Of a stretch of DNA of 64,000 nt, positions 1 through 8,560 are shown piece by piece. This stretch comes from an uncultured Eubacteriales bacterium. GTDB lineage: Bacteria; Bacillota; Clostridia; Lachnospirales; Lachnospiraceae. Under the pieces are notes generated by a model that was given only the letters and a program-made list of their open reading frames with translations, did not search any database and was not told the DNA's origin. The stretch is taken from contig UQXZ01000004.1 in the NCBI GenBank assembly GCA_900545225.1, positions 62,001 to 126,000 on the forward strand, given 5' to 3'. The translations under genes were made by a program, and so were the position numbers. How positions within the stretch are numbered: the first letter of the stretch is position 1; every line of letters starts with the position of its first letter.

Positions 1-848
1 GATCCATTGCCTGAATCCGCAGATTCACCGGAATTTTTCTCATTCTGCAGTGTTTTTCTAAGGCTGTCGCTATTGTCGTCAAATACTGAATCTGAGAGTC
101 TATTTTCATCTTCAGATACCTGATCTGTCTCAGTATCAAATCCTTTAATTGTCTGCTCTGATTCATCAGTTAATGAATCATCATTTGCAGCATCTGCAAA
201 TGGATTATTGATGTTCTGGGCAAATAAATCAGGCAGTGAGAAATCCGGCATATTCTGTGTCTGCTTCTTTACTGCTTCGTTATATCTCTTTTTCGCTGCA
301 GGATCAGAGTTAATATACTTTACGGTTTCTCCTGAAATATATCCCTTTGCGGATGAAAGCTCCTCTGTGAGATATAATTCAATATTTTCTTTGGAAATAT
401 ATTCCTTAATTATATTTATAAAATCCGGTTTGAAATATTTGTCCGCATCCTCAGAAAGTGTGTCAGACAAAAATGAGATTACAAGTTCAAATATCAGTCT
501 CTGTTTGAGTTTTTCAACGCTGCCTGAGAGATATTCTGTAACTTCACCTAAAACCTGATTGAGGTAGCTGTATGCACCTGCAGTGGAATCATTTAATGAA
601 TATCGAAGTGTTGCTCCGTTGTATTCAGGAGTCATGTCGATATATTCCACGCACTGAACAGGCAGGCCATATTCCTTTGCAATCTCATCTCGAACCGCAA
701 GTGTTAAATCGAAAAAGTTCTGTACGGCTTTATCCTTCAGGTTTTCGTTATTAACGGTGTCTTCATTTACATTTAAACCGTATTCTTCCAACTCGGAATT
801 GTTAAGATAACATGTAACTTCGTTATCTAATATTTTAGTTATTTTCAT
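1..848 (-). CDS. MecA-like adaptor protein, partial (C-terminus off the left edge)
   Basis: Open on the minus strand from an ATG at 848 to the window edge, at least 282 codons, no internal stop. The N-terminus (MKITKILDNEVTCYLNNSEL) resembles the substrate-binding N-terminal domain of MecA/YpbH adaptors, which hand proteins to ClpC. The stretch after about residue 200 is acidic and rich in Ser, Asp and Glu, like the linker that separates the two MecA domains. The C-terminal ClpC-binding domain is outside the window, so the family call rests on weak N-terminal similarity judged by eye. An alternative is an unrelated acidic cytoplasmic protein. It reads away from the gene-poor region to its right. 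Confidence 0.45.
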   Translation of the reverse strand, partial: MKITKILDNEVTCYLNNSELEEYGLNVNEDTVNNENLKDKAVQNFFDLTLAVRDEIAKEYGLPVQCVEYIDMTPEYNGATLRYSLNDSTAGAYSYLNQVLGEVTEYLSGSVEKLKQRLIFELVISFLSDTLSEDADKYFKPDFINIIKEYISKENIELYLTEELSSAKGYISGETVKYINSDPAAKKRYNEAVKKQTQNMPDFSLPDLFAQNINNPFADAANDDSLTDESEQTIKGFDTETDQVSEDENRLSDSVFDDNSDSLRKTLQNEKNSGESADSGNG

Positions 849-938
849 ATAGGCACCTTTATAAGATAATGTTTATGATAGTTATATTATTATAAGACTT
901 TTTTGTATTGTATGCTTGCCTTTTTATTAATATAATTA

Positions 939-972
939 AATCCCGACGGATTCCCTTGTATCCATCGGGATT
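939..972. other. Hairpin AATCCCGACGGAT / ATCCATCGGGATT
   Basis: Arms 939-951 and 960-972 pair over 13 bp with one G-T type mismatch around an 8-base loop. On the minus strand it is followed by a weakly T-rich run, so it could be an attenuator or terminator ahead of the MecA-like gene. There is no T run on the plus side. Confidence 0.4.
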
Positions 973-1486
973 ATGCGATAGGAAATCACAATATAAGTGA
1001 TATTTAACAGGTGCTGGCAGTCATTTTTAAACAGAATTTATTAACTGTTAAACTAAAAAGTTTAAAGTGTGTTAGCATATTATTAATTACGATTACAAGT
1101 TGGGAATGTGGTTTATTTATGGAACATAAATACTATTGAATATATGAATAGATTATTGTCTGCAGAATAAAATCTGCCGTTATGTAAATAGATGAATATC
1201 TTATATTAAATATAGTATATTTATGGGGAAAACCTTAAAATAAAGTGTATGCCATATGGCAAAATCTAAATTTATATTAAAATATATGAATGTGATTTTG
1301 ATTATATTTAAGTATAAATTTGGGAATTATTCGATATGAATTATATTGAAAAATGATTTTAAAAGGGATACATCACCTCCATGGATGACTGCCTTTTTGT
1401 AATTTAACACAATCGAACAAAGTTTTCAACAACTTTATTTGCAATAAAATTAATGCAGAATAATGCATAAAGATACATTTGAACGG

Positions 1487-1503
1487 TTGTGCATAATGCA
1501 CAA
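1487..1503. promoter_or_regulatory. Operator-like palindrome TTGTGCATAATGCACAA
   Basis: A 17-bp inverted repeat, perfect apart from its central base, 84 bp upstream of the parS palindrome. The size and symmetry fit a dimeric repressor site. The regulator is unknown and no promoter elements were clearly paired with it. Confidence 0.35.
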
Positions 1504-1569
1504 TGGAATCGAAGTTAGAATGTAGGTTTAATGTGAAACATACTACAACAAAACATATAAAACATACTA

Positions 1570-1593
1570 AAAATGTTTCACGTGAAACATTTT
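1570..1593. promoter_or_regulatory. parS-type centromere site
   Basis: The core TGTTTCACGTGAAACA (1574-1589) equals the 16-bp ParB/Spo0J parS consensus (TGTTNCACGTGAAACA) at every defined base, and the palindrome extends perfectly to 24 bp. In Firmicutes chromosomal parS sites cluster around the replication origin and load ParB and SMC. A second near-match lies 5.6 kb to the right at 7225. Confidence 0.8.
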
Positions 1594-1714
1594 ACAATAT
1601 ATAACCGTAAAGTCTGAATTTGCAGTATTTCGTAGTATTAAAGACTATTTAACACCACAAAACACTACAAATCCAGCATAAAAAGAACATAAAGTAACAG
1701 ATTTGGAGATCGTT

Positions 1715-3463
1715 ATGAGTGATAGATACAGAACCGGTCGCAGACGCAGGAAAAACAATAAAAAGAAGATTATTATAGGAACATCTGTGGCAGCTGCAGC
1801 TGTTGTGGCAGGCGTTGCAGTGTTCTTTGTGTTTGGCAATAATGGCGGCGGTAACACAAGAATGTCCCCTGAGAAATACTTCAAGCAGAGTGCCGGAGAT
1901 ACTGAAGCAATTTTAGTGTCTGAGGGAACTGTAGATGAAAGTACAAGGGGTCTTAAAAAGGATGGAACTGTCTATATTCCACAGTCATATGTGTCAGATT
2001 ACATTGATACAAGATTCTATTATGACTCTGAATCAGCAGCAATCCTCTACACTGACGGTGTGGGAACAATGACTCTTGCTCCGGGAAAGACAGATTATAC
2101 AACTACAACAGGAGAGACAAAAACTGCAGAAAATGCTCCTATTATAGAGGAAAATGGAACTATTTATATAGATATGGCATTTATTGATGCATATGTAGAC
2201 GGTACTCTTGAAGTTTATGAAAACCCAAACAGAGTTGTATATCTGAAGGGAAAAACCTCATCTGAAGTTAAGGCAAATGATGTTGTCAGATACTATGCAG
2301 GTCCTAAGAGCGATATTCTCACAGACGTAGTTGCAGGTGACAAGGTTGTATGGCTTGAAGAGGAAGAGGGCGGATATACAAAGGTTCAGACTAAGGATGG
2401 ATTCCAGGGCTATATCAAATCTTCTTCTTTAAGCGCTTCAAAGAATGAACCTGTTGAAAAGGCTGATATCGAGAGAGCGTGCAGACATAAGCAGTTTAAC
2501 GGCAATATAAGCTTAGGATTCTTACAGGTAACAAATGATGCGGCCAATAACAATGTGGAAGGTATAATAAAAGAGACTGCTGGTGCGGTAAATGTAGCTG
2601 CTCCTACATGGTACGCATATGCTGACAGTAAGGGAACAATCAGCGATTTATCATATGAAGCCATCGTAAGCCAGCTTCATGAGTCAGGTGTTCAGGTATG
2701 GCCTGTTGTAAATGACTTTAAATATGATGTTGATATTGAGCAGTTATTAAGCTCTAAGAGGCTCAGACAGAGAATGATAAAAAGACTTGTTTCTGATGCT
2801 GTAGATATGAATTATGACGGTATCAACATCGATTTTGAGAAAATAACAAGCTCAAGCAGTGATGATTACCTCCAGTTTATCAGAGAGTTATCATTAGAAC
2901 TCAGAAAGAATGATAAGTATTTATCAGTAGATGTTTATCCTATTGAGGTTTATAACGCATTTTACAACCCTGAAGAAATTGCTAATTATGCGGATTATGT
3001 CATTGTAATGAACTATGATGAGCACTACAGCGGTTCTGAGAAAGCAGGCCCTGTATTATCAATGAGTTACGTAGAGAGAAATCTTAAAAGACTCAGTGAA
3101 TATGTGCCTTCAGAGCAGATTATAAATGCTCTTCCATTCTATACAAGATTATGGAAGGAAAGTAACGGCGAGTTAAGTGCTGACTCAATCAGCATGGTTG
3201 AATCTCAGGCTGTAATTACAGAATCAGGCGCAACTCCTACATATGACGATGACGCAGGAAGTAATTATATCGAATACAAAGACAGCACAGGCGCTACATT
3301 TAAAATGTGGATCGAGGATAAAGATACTTTAGGAAAGAAGATTGACTTAACTAAAGAGAATAACAACGGTGGCAGTGCTAATGTGGCTTACTGGAGACTC
3401 GGTCTTGAAAATGAAGATGTATGGCAGGTTGTAAATGAAAAACTCTTTTCCAGGGGTAATTAA
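1715..3463 (+). CDS. Membrane-anchored GH18 domain protein with SH3 domain (YaaH/SleL-like)
   Basis: 582 aa from ATG 1715, chosen because GGAG at 1705-1708 sits 6 bases upstream; a TTG at 1703 would overlap that site. The order is a basic N-terminus (RRRRKNNKKK), one membrane segment (about residues 18-42), a copper-amine-oxidase-like/beta region, an SH3-type domain (about 190-245, ending GYIKSSSLS), then a GH18 barrel. The catalytic motif DGINIDFE (about residues 369-376) is complete, with the proton-donor Glu, and the MNYDEH strand motif follows. Proteins of this build bind peptidoglycan and cleave N-acetylglucosamine links during germination or wall turnover. The active site should be outside the membrane. 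It is followed after 2 bases by tsaC, so the two may be co-transcribed. Confidence 0.85.
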   Translation: MSDRYRTGRRRRKNNKKKIIIGTSVAAAAVVAGVAVFFVFGNNGGGNTRMSPEKYFKQSAGDTEAILVSEGTVDESTRGLKKDGTVYIPQSYVSDYIDTRFYYDSESAAILYTDGVGTMTLAPGKTDYTTTTGETKTAENAPIIEENGTIYIDMAFIDAYVDGTLEVYENPNRVVYLKGKTSSEVKANDVVRYYAGPKSDILTDVVAGDKVVWLEEEEGGYTKVQTKDGFQGYIKSSSLSASKNEPVEKADIERACRHKQFNGNISLGFLQVTNDAANNNVEGIIKETAGAVNVAAPTWYAYADSKGTISDLSYEAIVSQLHESGVQVWPVVNDFKYDVDIEQLLSSKRLRQRMIKRLVSDAVDMNYDGINIDFEKITSSSSDDYLQFIRELSLELRKNDKYLSVDVYPIEVYNAFYNPEEIANYADYVIVMNYDEHYSGSEKAGPVLSMSYVERNLKRLSEYVPSEQIINALPFYTRLWKESNGELSADSISMVESQAVITESGATPTYDDDAGSNYIEYKDSTGATFKMWIEDKDTLGKKIDLTKENNNGGSANVAYWRLGLENEDVWQVVNEKLFSRGN

Positions 3464-3465
3464 TA

Positions 3466-4638
3466 ATGGAAACGATATATGAAAAAATCACGGCTGATAA
3501 TAAGAAAAATGATGAGATTATCGCCAAAGCCGTTGATATTATAAAAAATGGCGGACTGGTGGCATTTCCTACGGAAACCGTATACGGCCTGGGCGGAAAT
3601 GCCTTAAACCCTGAAAGCAGTAAGAAAATATATCAGGCTAAGGGCAGACCCAGCGACAATCCGCTTATAGTTCACATAGGAAATATCGGACAGATTGATG
3701 GAATAGCAGAAGAATTTCCTGAAAAAGCTAAGGCTCTTGCAGATAAATTCTGGCCGGGGCCGCTTACCATGGTTTTAAAGAAAAAGCCATGTGTACCTCT
3801 TGAAACAACGGGAGGCCTTGGAACGGTAGCTGTGAGAATGCCTGCTCACAAAACTGCGAAAATGCTTTTATCTTCAGGCTTATACATAGCTGCCCCAAGT
3901 GCCAACACATCGGGAAAACCAAGTCCTACAAAGGGCAGTTATGTATATGAGGATTTAAATGGCAGAATCGATATGATTATCGAGGATGACACGGTAAATA
4001 TCGGGGTTGAATCCACAATTATCGACATGACAAGAGAAGTTCCGACACTTCTTCGCCCGGGACATATAAGCCGTGAGGATATTGAGAAAGTGATTGGTCA
4101 TATTGATGTGGATGAAACCATAGCAGGTATTGAGAATTACAAGAAGGTGGATGAGAATACAAAGCCTCTTGCACCTGGAATGATGTACAGACATTACGCG
4201 CCGGATGCTTCACTTGTGCTTGTGGATTCTGAAAATAAAGGCGGAAAGTCAGTTGTGGAGCACATTACAAAGCTTGCTCTGGAAGATATTTCCAATAACA
4301 GAAAAACTGTCATTCTTACCACTGATGAGAATACAGATATATACAAAAAACTGATGTCTGAAGCAAATGTATCTGATGAGAGCATTTTATTTACAAAATG
4401 CACTGATTTTTTCAAAACTTTATCAGATATTAGTAACAATATTTTGATTTATGTTGTATCATTAGGTAATAGAGGGGAACTCTCCAGTATAGAGCAAAAC
4501 CTGTTTATGGGGCTCAGATTATGTAATGATATTGGTGCTGAAAGCATATACTCGGAGACATTTGATACAGATAATCAAGGATTAGCCGTTATGAACCGAT
4601 TAATCAAAGCGGCAGGAGATAAAATAATTAAAGTATGA
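3466..4638 (+). CDS. tsaC: Threonylcarbamoyl-AMP synthase (TsaC/Sua5, long form)
   Basis: 390 aa. The N-terminal YrdC/Sua5 domain shows the PTETVYGLG motif (about residues 36-44), the KGRPSDNPL nucleotide-binding segment and the APSANTSGKPSPT loop. A C-terminal Sua5 domain follows the linker LAPGMMYRHYAPDA, so this is the long Sua5 form of about 350-390 aa rather than the short TsaC. The enzyme makes threonylcarbamoyl-adenylate from Thr, bicarbonate and ATP for the t6A37 modification of ANN-decoding tRNAs. It starts 2 bases after the GH18 gene, and its stop overlaps the next start (ATGA). The order tsaC, LMW phosphatase, rpiB matches the ywlC-ywlE-ywlF cluster of Bacillus subtilis. Confidence 0.95.
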   Translation: METIYEKITADNKKNDEIIAKAVDIIKNGGLVAFPTETVYGLGGNALNPESSKKIYQAKGRPSDNPLIVHIGNIGQIDGIAEEFPEKAKALADKFWPGPLTMVLKKKPCVPLETTGGLGTVAVRMPAHKTAKMLLSSGLYIAAPSANTSGKPSPTKGSYVYEDLNGRIDMIIEDDTVNIGVESTIIDMTREVPTLLRPGHISREDIEKVIGHIDVDETIAGIENYKKVDENTKPLAPGMMYRHYAPDASLVLVDSENKGGKSVVEHITKLALEDISNNRKTVILTTDENTDIYKKLMSEANVSDESILFTKCTDFFKTLSDISNNILIYVVSLGNRGELSSIEQNLFMGLRLCNDIGAESIYSETFDTDNQGLAVMNRLIKAAGDKIIKV

Positions 4639-5105
4639 ATGTAATTAACCGAATTGTATTCGTAAGTGAAACGGACACAGATATTGGTCCGATGGCTGTT
4701 ACAATTCTTGAGAAGCTGCTTGATTTAAAGGAGAGAAAACTCATTGTTGAATCGAGAGGTTTAATAGTTTTGTTCCCGGAGCCATGTAATTCTAAGGCGA
4801 TAGCTGTTGCCAGAGAAAGACTTATGGATATGCCGAGCCATTTTTCAAGACAGTTGACTGAGTCGGATTTTGCAGAAGATACGGTTGTTTTAACTGTTAA
4901 CAAAGATGAGAAGGATCGAATATACCGTGACTTTGAAAATGCTATTAATGTTTTCACCGTTTCGGAATATGGAAGAGTTCCTGAAAAAGAAATTCCTAAT
5001 CCAGTAGGTAAAGATGAAGACGAGTACAGACTGTGTTTCGATGAGTTATACAGTATTATTTTCAAGGTTGCGACTGAATTAAAAGAAGCAGATAAGAAGG
5101 AGTAA
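4635..5105 (+). CDS. Degenerate low-molecular-weight protein phosphatase (YwlE position, catalytic loop lost)
   Basis: 156 aa, overlapping tsaC by 4 bases (ATGA) and 2 bases before rpiB. Active LMW protein-Tyr/Arg phosphatases begin with a strand followed by the P-loop CxxxxxR(S/T). Here the equivalent is RIVFVSETDTDIGPMA: the strand and the following PMA are kept, but Cys is Ser/Glu and the Arg is gone. The C-terminal half (PNPVGKDEDEYRLCFDELYS) aligns with the usual DPFG..EVYR...DEI segment, with the general-acid Asp replaced by Asn. Gene order argues that it descends from YwlE, the protein-arginine phosphatase. It probably cannot hydrolyse phosphate by the standard mechanism and may be a binding protein. 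The family call is from motif layout and synteny, not from a search. Confidence 0.7.
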   Translation: MNVINRIVFVSETDTDIGPMAVTILEKLLDLKERKLIVESRGLIVLFPEPCNSKAIAVARERLMDMPSHFSRQLTESDFAEDTVVLTVNKDEKDRIYRDFENAINVFTVSEYGRVPEKEIPNPVGKDEDEYRLCFDELYSIIFKVATELKEADKKE

Positions 5106-5107
5106 TT

Positions 5108-5539
5108 ATGGTTATAGCAATTGGTAGTGACCATGGCGGTCTTAAGTTAAAAACAGATATAGTTAATCACCTCAAGGAAAGAGGAATCGAAGTATTAGAT
5201 AAGGGATGTAATTCATTTGATTCATGTGATTATCCTGACTATGCAGCGGCTGTAACAGATGCTGTAGTTGGTAAGGACGCAGATCTCGGTATCCTGGTAT
5301 GTGGTACAGGTATCGGTATGTCTATGGCGGCTAACAAGGTTCACGGAATCAGAGCTGCACTTTGCGGTGACTGCTTCAGTGCTCAGGCAACAAAGGAACA
5401 CAACAATGCCAACGTATTATGCCTTGGTGAGAGAGTTACAGGCCCTGGTCTTGCATTAAAGATTGTTGATATCTTTGTTGATACTCCATTTTCAAATGAA
5501 GACAGACATATGAGAAGGATTGAAAAATTTGATAAGTGA
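5108..5539 (+). CDS. rpiB: Ribose-5-phosphate isomerase B
   Basis: 143 aa, the normal RpiB length. Motifs visible are the N-terminal IGSDHGGLKLK, DYPDYA, the phosphate/active-site segment GILVCGTGIGMSMAANKVHGIRAA (Cys near residue 65 as catalytic base), and HNNANVLCLG. It interconverts ribose-5-P and ribulose-5-P in the pentose phosphate pathway; some family members work on allose- or galactose-6-P, but nothing in the context suggests that here. It follows the phosphatase-like gene by 2 bases, and its 3' end overlaps the deaminase gene, so tsaC through the deaminase is probably one operon. Confidence 0.96.
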   Translation: MVIAIGSDHGGLKLKTDIVNHLKERGIEVLDKGCNSFDSCDYPDYAAAVTDAVVGKDADLGILVCGTGIGMSMAANKVHGIRAALCGDCFSAQATKEHNNANVLCLGERVTGPGLALKIVDIFVDTPFSNEDRHMRRIEKFDK

Positions 5540-6017
5540 TAAAAGAACTGATTACATTACATGGGATGAGTACTTTATGGGGGTTGCCAAGCTCTCAGCG
5601 CTTAGATCAAAGGATCCTCATACACAGGTCGGAGCATGTATTGTAAGCGATGACAATAAAATATTATCCATGGGTTATAACGGGCTTCCAATCGGCTGTT
5701 CCGATGATGAATTCCCATGGGTAAGAGAGGGTGCGCCTTTAGAGAATAAGTATTTATATACAGCTCACAGCGAGCTTAATGCAATACTTAACTACAGAGG
5801 TGGCAATCTTGAAGGGGCAAAGATGTATGTTACACTTTTCCCATGCAATGAATGTACAAAGGCTATTATTCAGTCTGGGATTAAAACTGTAGTATATGAA
5901 AGAGATCTGTATCCTGATTCAGATGCTGTTATTGCAGCAAAGAGAATGCTGGATGCGGCAAAAGTAAGATACTATATGTACAATAAATCCAGCAGAAAAA
6001 TAGATATAGAATTGTAA
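5529..6017 (+). CDS. dCMP deaminase family protein (ComEB-like)
   Basis: About 162 aa. The zinc-binding signature of cytidine/deoxycytidylate deaminases is intact: HSELNAI (His and catalytic Glu) and PCNECTK (two Cys). The early WDEYFMGVAKLSALRSKDP motif is typical of dCMP deaminase/ComEB. The start is uncertain: no ATG is available. AGAAGG at 5513-5518 fits a TTG at 5529 (10-base spacing) better than the TTG at 5520, which is one base away from it. Both starts lie inside rpiB. The reaction is dCMP to dUMP, feeding dTMP synthesis. Confidence 0.85.
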   Translation: MISDKRTDYITWDEYFMGVAKLSALRSKDPHTQVGACIVSDDNKILSMGYNGLPIGCSDDEFPWVREGAPLENKYLYTAHSELNAILNYRGGNLEGAKMYVTLFPCNECTKAIIQSGIKTVVYERDLYPDSDAVIAAKRMLDAAKVRYYMYNKSSRKIDIEL

Positions 6018-6030
6018 TTAGGAGGCCATT

Positions 6031-6468
6031 TTGAATATTCGTGAAAAACTTGCAAATATTAATTCGGTTCTTCCAATACTCGTAATTGCCGAAATTATAT
6101 ATTTGATAGCGGGTGAAATAATCATTTTATTTACACCGCTTGATAAGCCTACATGTATGTTTGGATTTGCTATCGGAGTAGGTCTTGCAATCTTTTCATC
6201 CATACAGAATGCCTTAATGCTGAATAAGTCCGTAACTGCGGAAAAGGTTACCAAAAGCGGTGTCGTATGGGGTTACATAATCAGGCTTATAGTATTTGGT
6301 GCTGTTGTGGCAATAGCGTTCTTTACATGGTTCGTTAATCCGGTTGCAATTTTAATCGGACTTCTGTCTATTCAGGCAGGTGTATATTTTGTACCATTTG
6401 TAAAAGATAAGTCTAAAAATGAAAAGAACTCTAATAGTGAGAATAACACAGATGAGAAGAAGCTATAA
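6031..6468 (+). CDS. AtpI-like four-helix membrane protein
   Basis: 145 aa from a TTG at 6031, set by AGGAGG at 6019-6024 with 6-base spacing. Four hydrophobic segments (about residues 13-35, 40-60, 75-97, 102-120) and a charged Lys/Asn/Glu tail. The layout resembles the ATP synthase subunit I family (AtpI), an assembly/Mg-related factor normally just ahead of atpB. No ATP synthase genes follow here, so either this is an orphan copy or a different small membrane protein. It lies between the deaminase gene and a large single-pass membrane protein. Confidence 0.5.
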   Translation: MNIREKLANINSVLPILVIAEIIYLIAGEIIILFTPLDKPTCMFGFAIGVGLAIFSSIQNALMLNKSVTAEKVTKSGVVWGYIIRLIVFGAVVAIAFFTWFVNPVAILIGLLSIQAGVYFVPFVKDKSKNEKNSNSENNTDEKKL

Positions 6469-8539
6469 AAGTTTATATAGAAAAATGAACAAAGGACAGG
6501 GGAAGACCGGTAAGAAAAAACTGGGCTTCCTGGTCCTTATTTTAATTATTGCGGCAGTTGCCGTAACTGTAATTACGCTGTTTGCAACCAACACCATTAA
6601 TTTCTCAAGAAAAGGCGCCATTGTTGCGGTTTCAAAAAATGTAAACCTTGAAAATGCCAAGAGAAATCCGACGGTTACATTTAAAACAGCTAATGGCAAT
6701 GCTTATAACAAGCTTACAGGCGTATCAAGAGATAATTTTTCATTTGAGCAGAATATAAATACATATTCTCCGATTGATTCAGACAGAAAGCAGTATATAA
6801 GCGTTGATGTTAATAAAGATGAAATAAAGAGTATTTCATATGAAGTAAGAAGTATGGCCGATGGCGCTCTTATGGAGAAGACAGAGACTGCATTTACTGC
6901 AGACGGTGATAATACAAACGCACAGCTGGATATTAAGAATCTTCTTAATCCAAATGAGAAGTATCAGCTTCAGATAAGAGTTGAATATACGGATAACAAG
7001 ACTCTCTATTACGATACTGTTATCGAAAACAGAGGGTCTACATATCTTGATGAAAAGATAGCATTTGTTAATTCATTCAGCGACAACATATATGATGCTT
7101 CAAAGGAAAAAGAAGTATTTTCATATCTTGCACCCCAGTCAGGAGTTGATATAACTAACTTCGCAGTGGCGGATATATTTTCACCTACATCGCTTGTTAC
7201 ATGGAATACTTTAAATCCTAAAAAAGTTTCACGTGAAACATTAAGCATAATTGCCATTGATGATAATTCAACAAGAATGACAATGAGTTATCCGATTTCC
7301 GTGACAGGTTCAGACGGTAAGGAGAAGAGAATCGTTGTAAATGAAGCCTATACCGTAAGAATGATGTCAAATGGCAAGGTAAATCTCATTAATTACCAGA
7401 GAAGAGCTGAGGAGACATTACTTCCTGAATCAGTAACAGTGAGCAGTAATTCACTGCTTTTAGGATTTAACTATTCATCAAATGTAGAAGGCAGCGGAAG
7501 TTCAAACGGCCAGTATACTGCATTTAAAAATGCGGGAAATCTCTGGCTTGCCAATAAAGATGGAAAGCTCAGCGAGATATTTACATTTGATGTAAATGAT
7601 TCAAATGACAGTGATTTAAATACACTTATAAAGGTAGACGATAAGGGCTATATACAGAGCTGCAGCAGACCTTATGGAATACATATTATAAATGTTTCAG
7701 ACGACGGTAAGGTTACATTTGCCGTATATGGAACTCAGATGGCAGGAGAGCACGCCGGAGAAACAGGTATTGCATTATTTAAGTACGACGGCTCATTAAG
7801 AGAGATTGTATTTGTTAAATCTGATGCAGACTTAAATGTGCTTAAATCTCAGGCGGAATCCAGCTATATAAATGATAACAATCTGTACTACATAGTATCC
7901 GGAAATGCCATGTATGGAATCGACACAGAGAGCTTTAACTCTAAGGAAGTGTTAACAGATATTCCAAATGGTCAATTCTCCGCAAACAGCGATAAATCTA
8001 TTATTGCTTATGATGGAGCTAAAAATTCATCAGGATACAGTACAGAAATTAAGCTGTATAACAGATATAAGGAGACATCTAACAGCGTAACTGCAGGTGA
8101 GGGCGAAATTGTAAAAACTCTCGGATACATAGGCGGTGACTTTGTATATGGTGTAGCGGATGTATCTGATATACAGGACAACAAAGTGTATTATAAGAAG
8201 TTTATTATTCTGGATTCAGACGGAAATGAGGTTACAACCTATGAAAGTGAGGGCATGAGATACGCTGATCCAAGCGTAAATGCAAATGATTTGTCATTTG
8301 ACAGATATAATAAAAATGGTAGTACATATAACAAAATTGATAACAATAAGCTTATCGGAAAGAATGTAGCTAGAAGTGCAGGATATTCAGTAGCATTTGA
8401 TTCTTCAGGTTCATCAAATACATACAGAAAGCAGTTGTATATGACATTTATTAACGGTTTAAACTTCAGCGGAAATGCTGACGTGGTTAAAGGATGGAAA
8501 TATATGAATCCTGACACGGCTGTGTTAGAAAAAGAGTAA
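6452..8539 (+). CDS. Large single-pass membrane protein, extracytoplasmic beta-rich domain
   Basis: About 695 aa. It has a short basic N-terminus, one membrane segment (LGFLVLILIIAAVAVTVITLF), then a long Ser/Asn/Asp-rich domain with repeated beta-strand patterns (for example NNLYYIVSGNAMYGIDTES), suggesting a propeller-like or repeat fold outside the cell. I do not recognise a family. The start is unclear: ATGs at 6419, 6452 and 6485 are all in frame and none has a good ribosome binding site, while 6419 and 6452 overlap the AtpI-like gene. The coding sequence contains a parS-like 16-mer at 7225-7240. uvrA starts 21 bases downstream. Confidence 0.65.
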   Translation: MRRSYKSLYRKMNKGQGKTGKKKLGFLVLILIIAAVAVTVITLFATNTINFSRKGAIVAVSKNVNLENAKRNPTVTFKTANGNAYNKLTGVSRDNFSFEQNINTYSPIDSDRKQYISVDVNKDEIKSISYEVRSMADGALMEKTETAFTADGDNTNAQLDIKNLLNPNEKYQLQIRVEYTDNKTLYYDTVIENRGSTYLDEKIAFVNSFSDNIYDASKEKEVFSYLAPQSGVDITNFAVADIFSPTSLVTWNTLNPKKVSRETLSIIAIDDNSTRMTMSYPISVTGSDGKEKRIVVNEAYTVRMMSNGKVNLINYQRRAEETLLPESVTVSSNSLLLGFNYSSNVEGSGSSNGQYTAFKNAGNLWLANKDGKLSEIFTFDVNDSNDSDLNTLIKVDDKGYIQSCSRPYGIHIINVSDDGKVTFAVYGTQMAGEHAGETGIALFKYDGSLREIVFVKSDADLNVLKSQAESSYINDNNLYYIVSGNAMYGIDTESFNSKEVLTDIPNGQFSANSDKSIIAYDGAKNSSGYSTEIKLYNRYKETSNSVTAGEGEIVKTLGYIGGDFVYGVADVSDIQDNKVYYKKFIILDSDGNEVTTYESEGMRYADPSVNANDLSFDRYNKNGSTYNKIDNNKLIGKNVARSAGYSVAFDSSGSSNTYRKQLYMTFINGLNFSGNADVVKGWKYMNPDTAVLEKE
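7225..7240. promoter_or_regulatory. Second parS-like site, inside a coding sequence
   Basis: AGTTTCACGTGAAACA differs from the parS consensus only at the first base and keeps the 14-bp palindromic core. It encodes KVSRET within the membrane protein. Intragenic parS sites are normal in Bacillus subtilis, where the first one was found inside spo0J. Confidence 0.7.
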
Positions 8540-8560
8540 TCACATGACTAAGAGGTGAAT

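Larger units (their letters stand above)
849..1714. other. Gene-poor AT-rich intergenic region with palindromes
   Basis: No ORF with a credible ribosome binding site is visible in these 866 bases between two divergent genes. It contains a 13-bp hairpin (939-972), a 17-bp operator-like palindrome (1487-1503) and a perfect parS-type palindrome (1570-1593). I looked for DnaA boxes (TTATCCACA-like) and saw none, so I do not call it an origin. Confidence 0.6.

Noticed and set aside
208..754. Plus-strand ORFs of 116 and 60 codons
   Set aside because: They are antisense to the long minus-strand frame that runs from 848 to the window edge, and have no ribosome binding sites.
849..1714. Chromosomal replication origin
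   Set aside because: AT-rich with a parS site, but no cluster of DnaA boxes and no dnaA, dnaN, gidA or parAB nearby.
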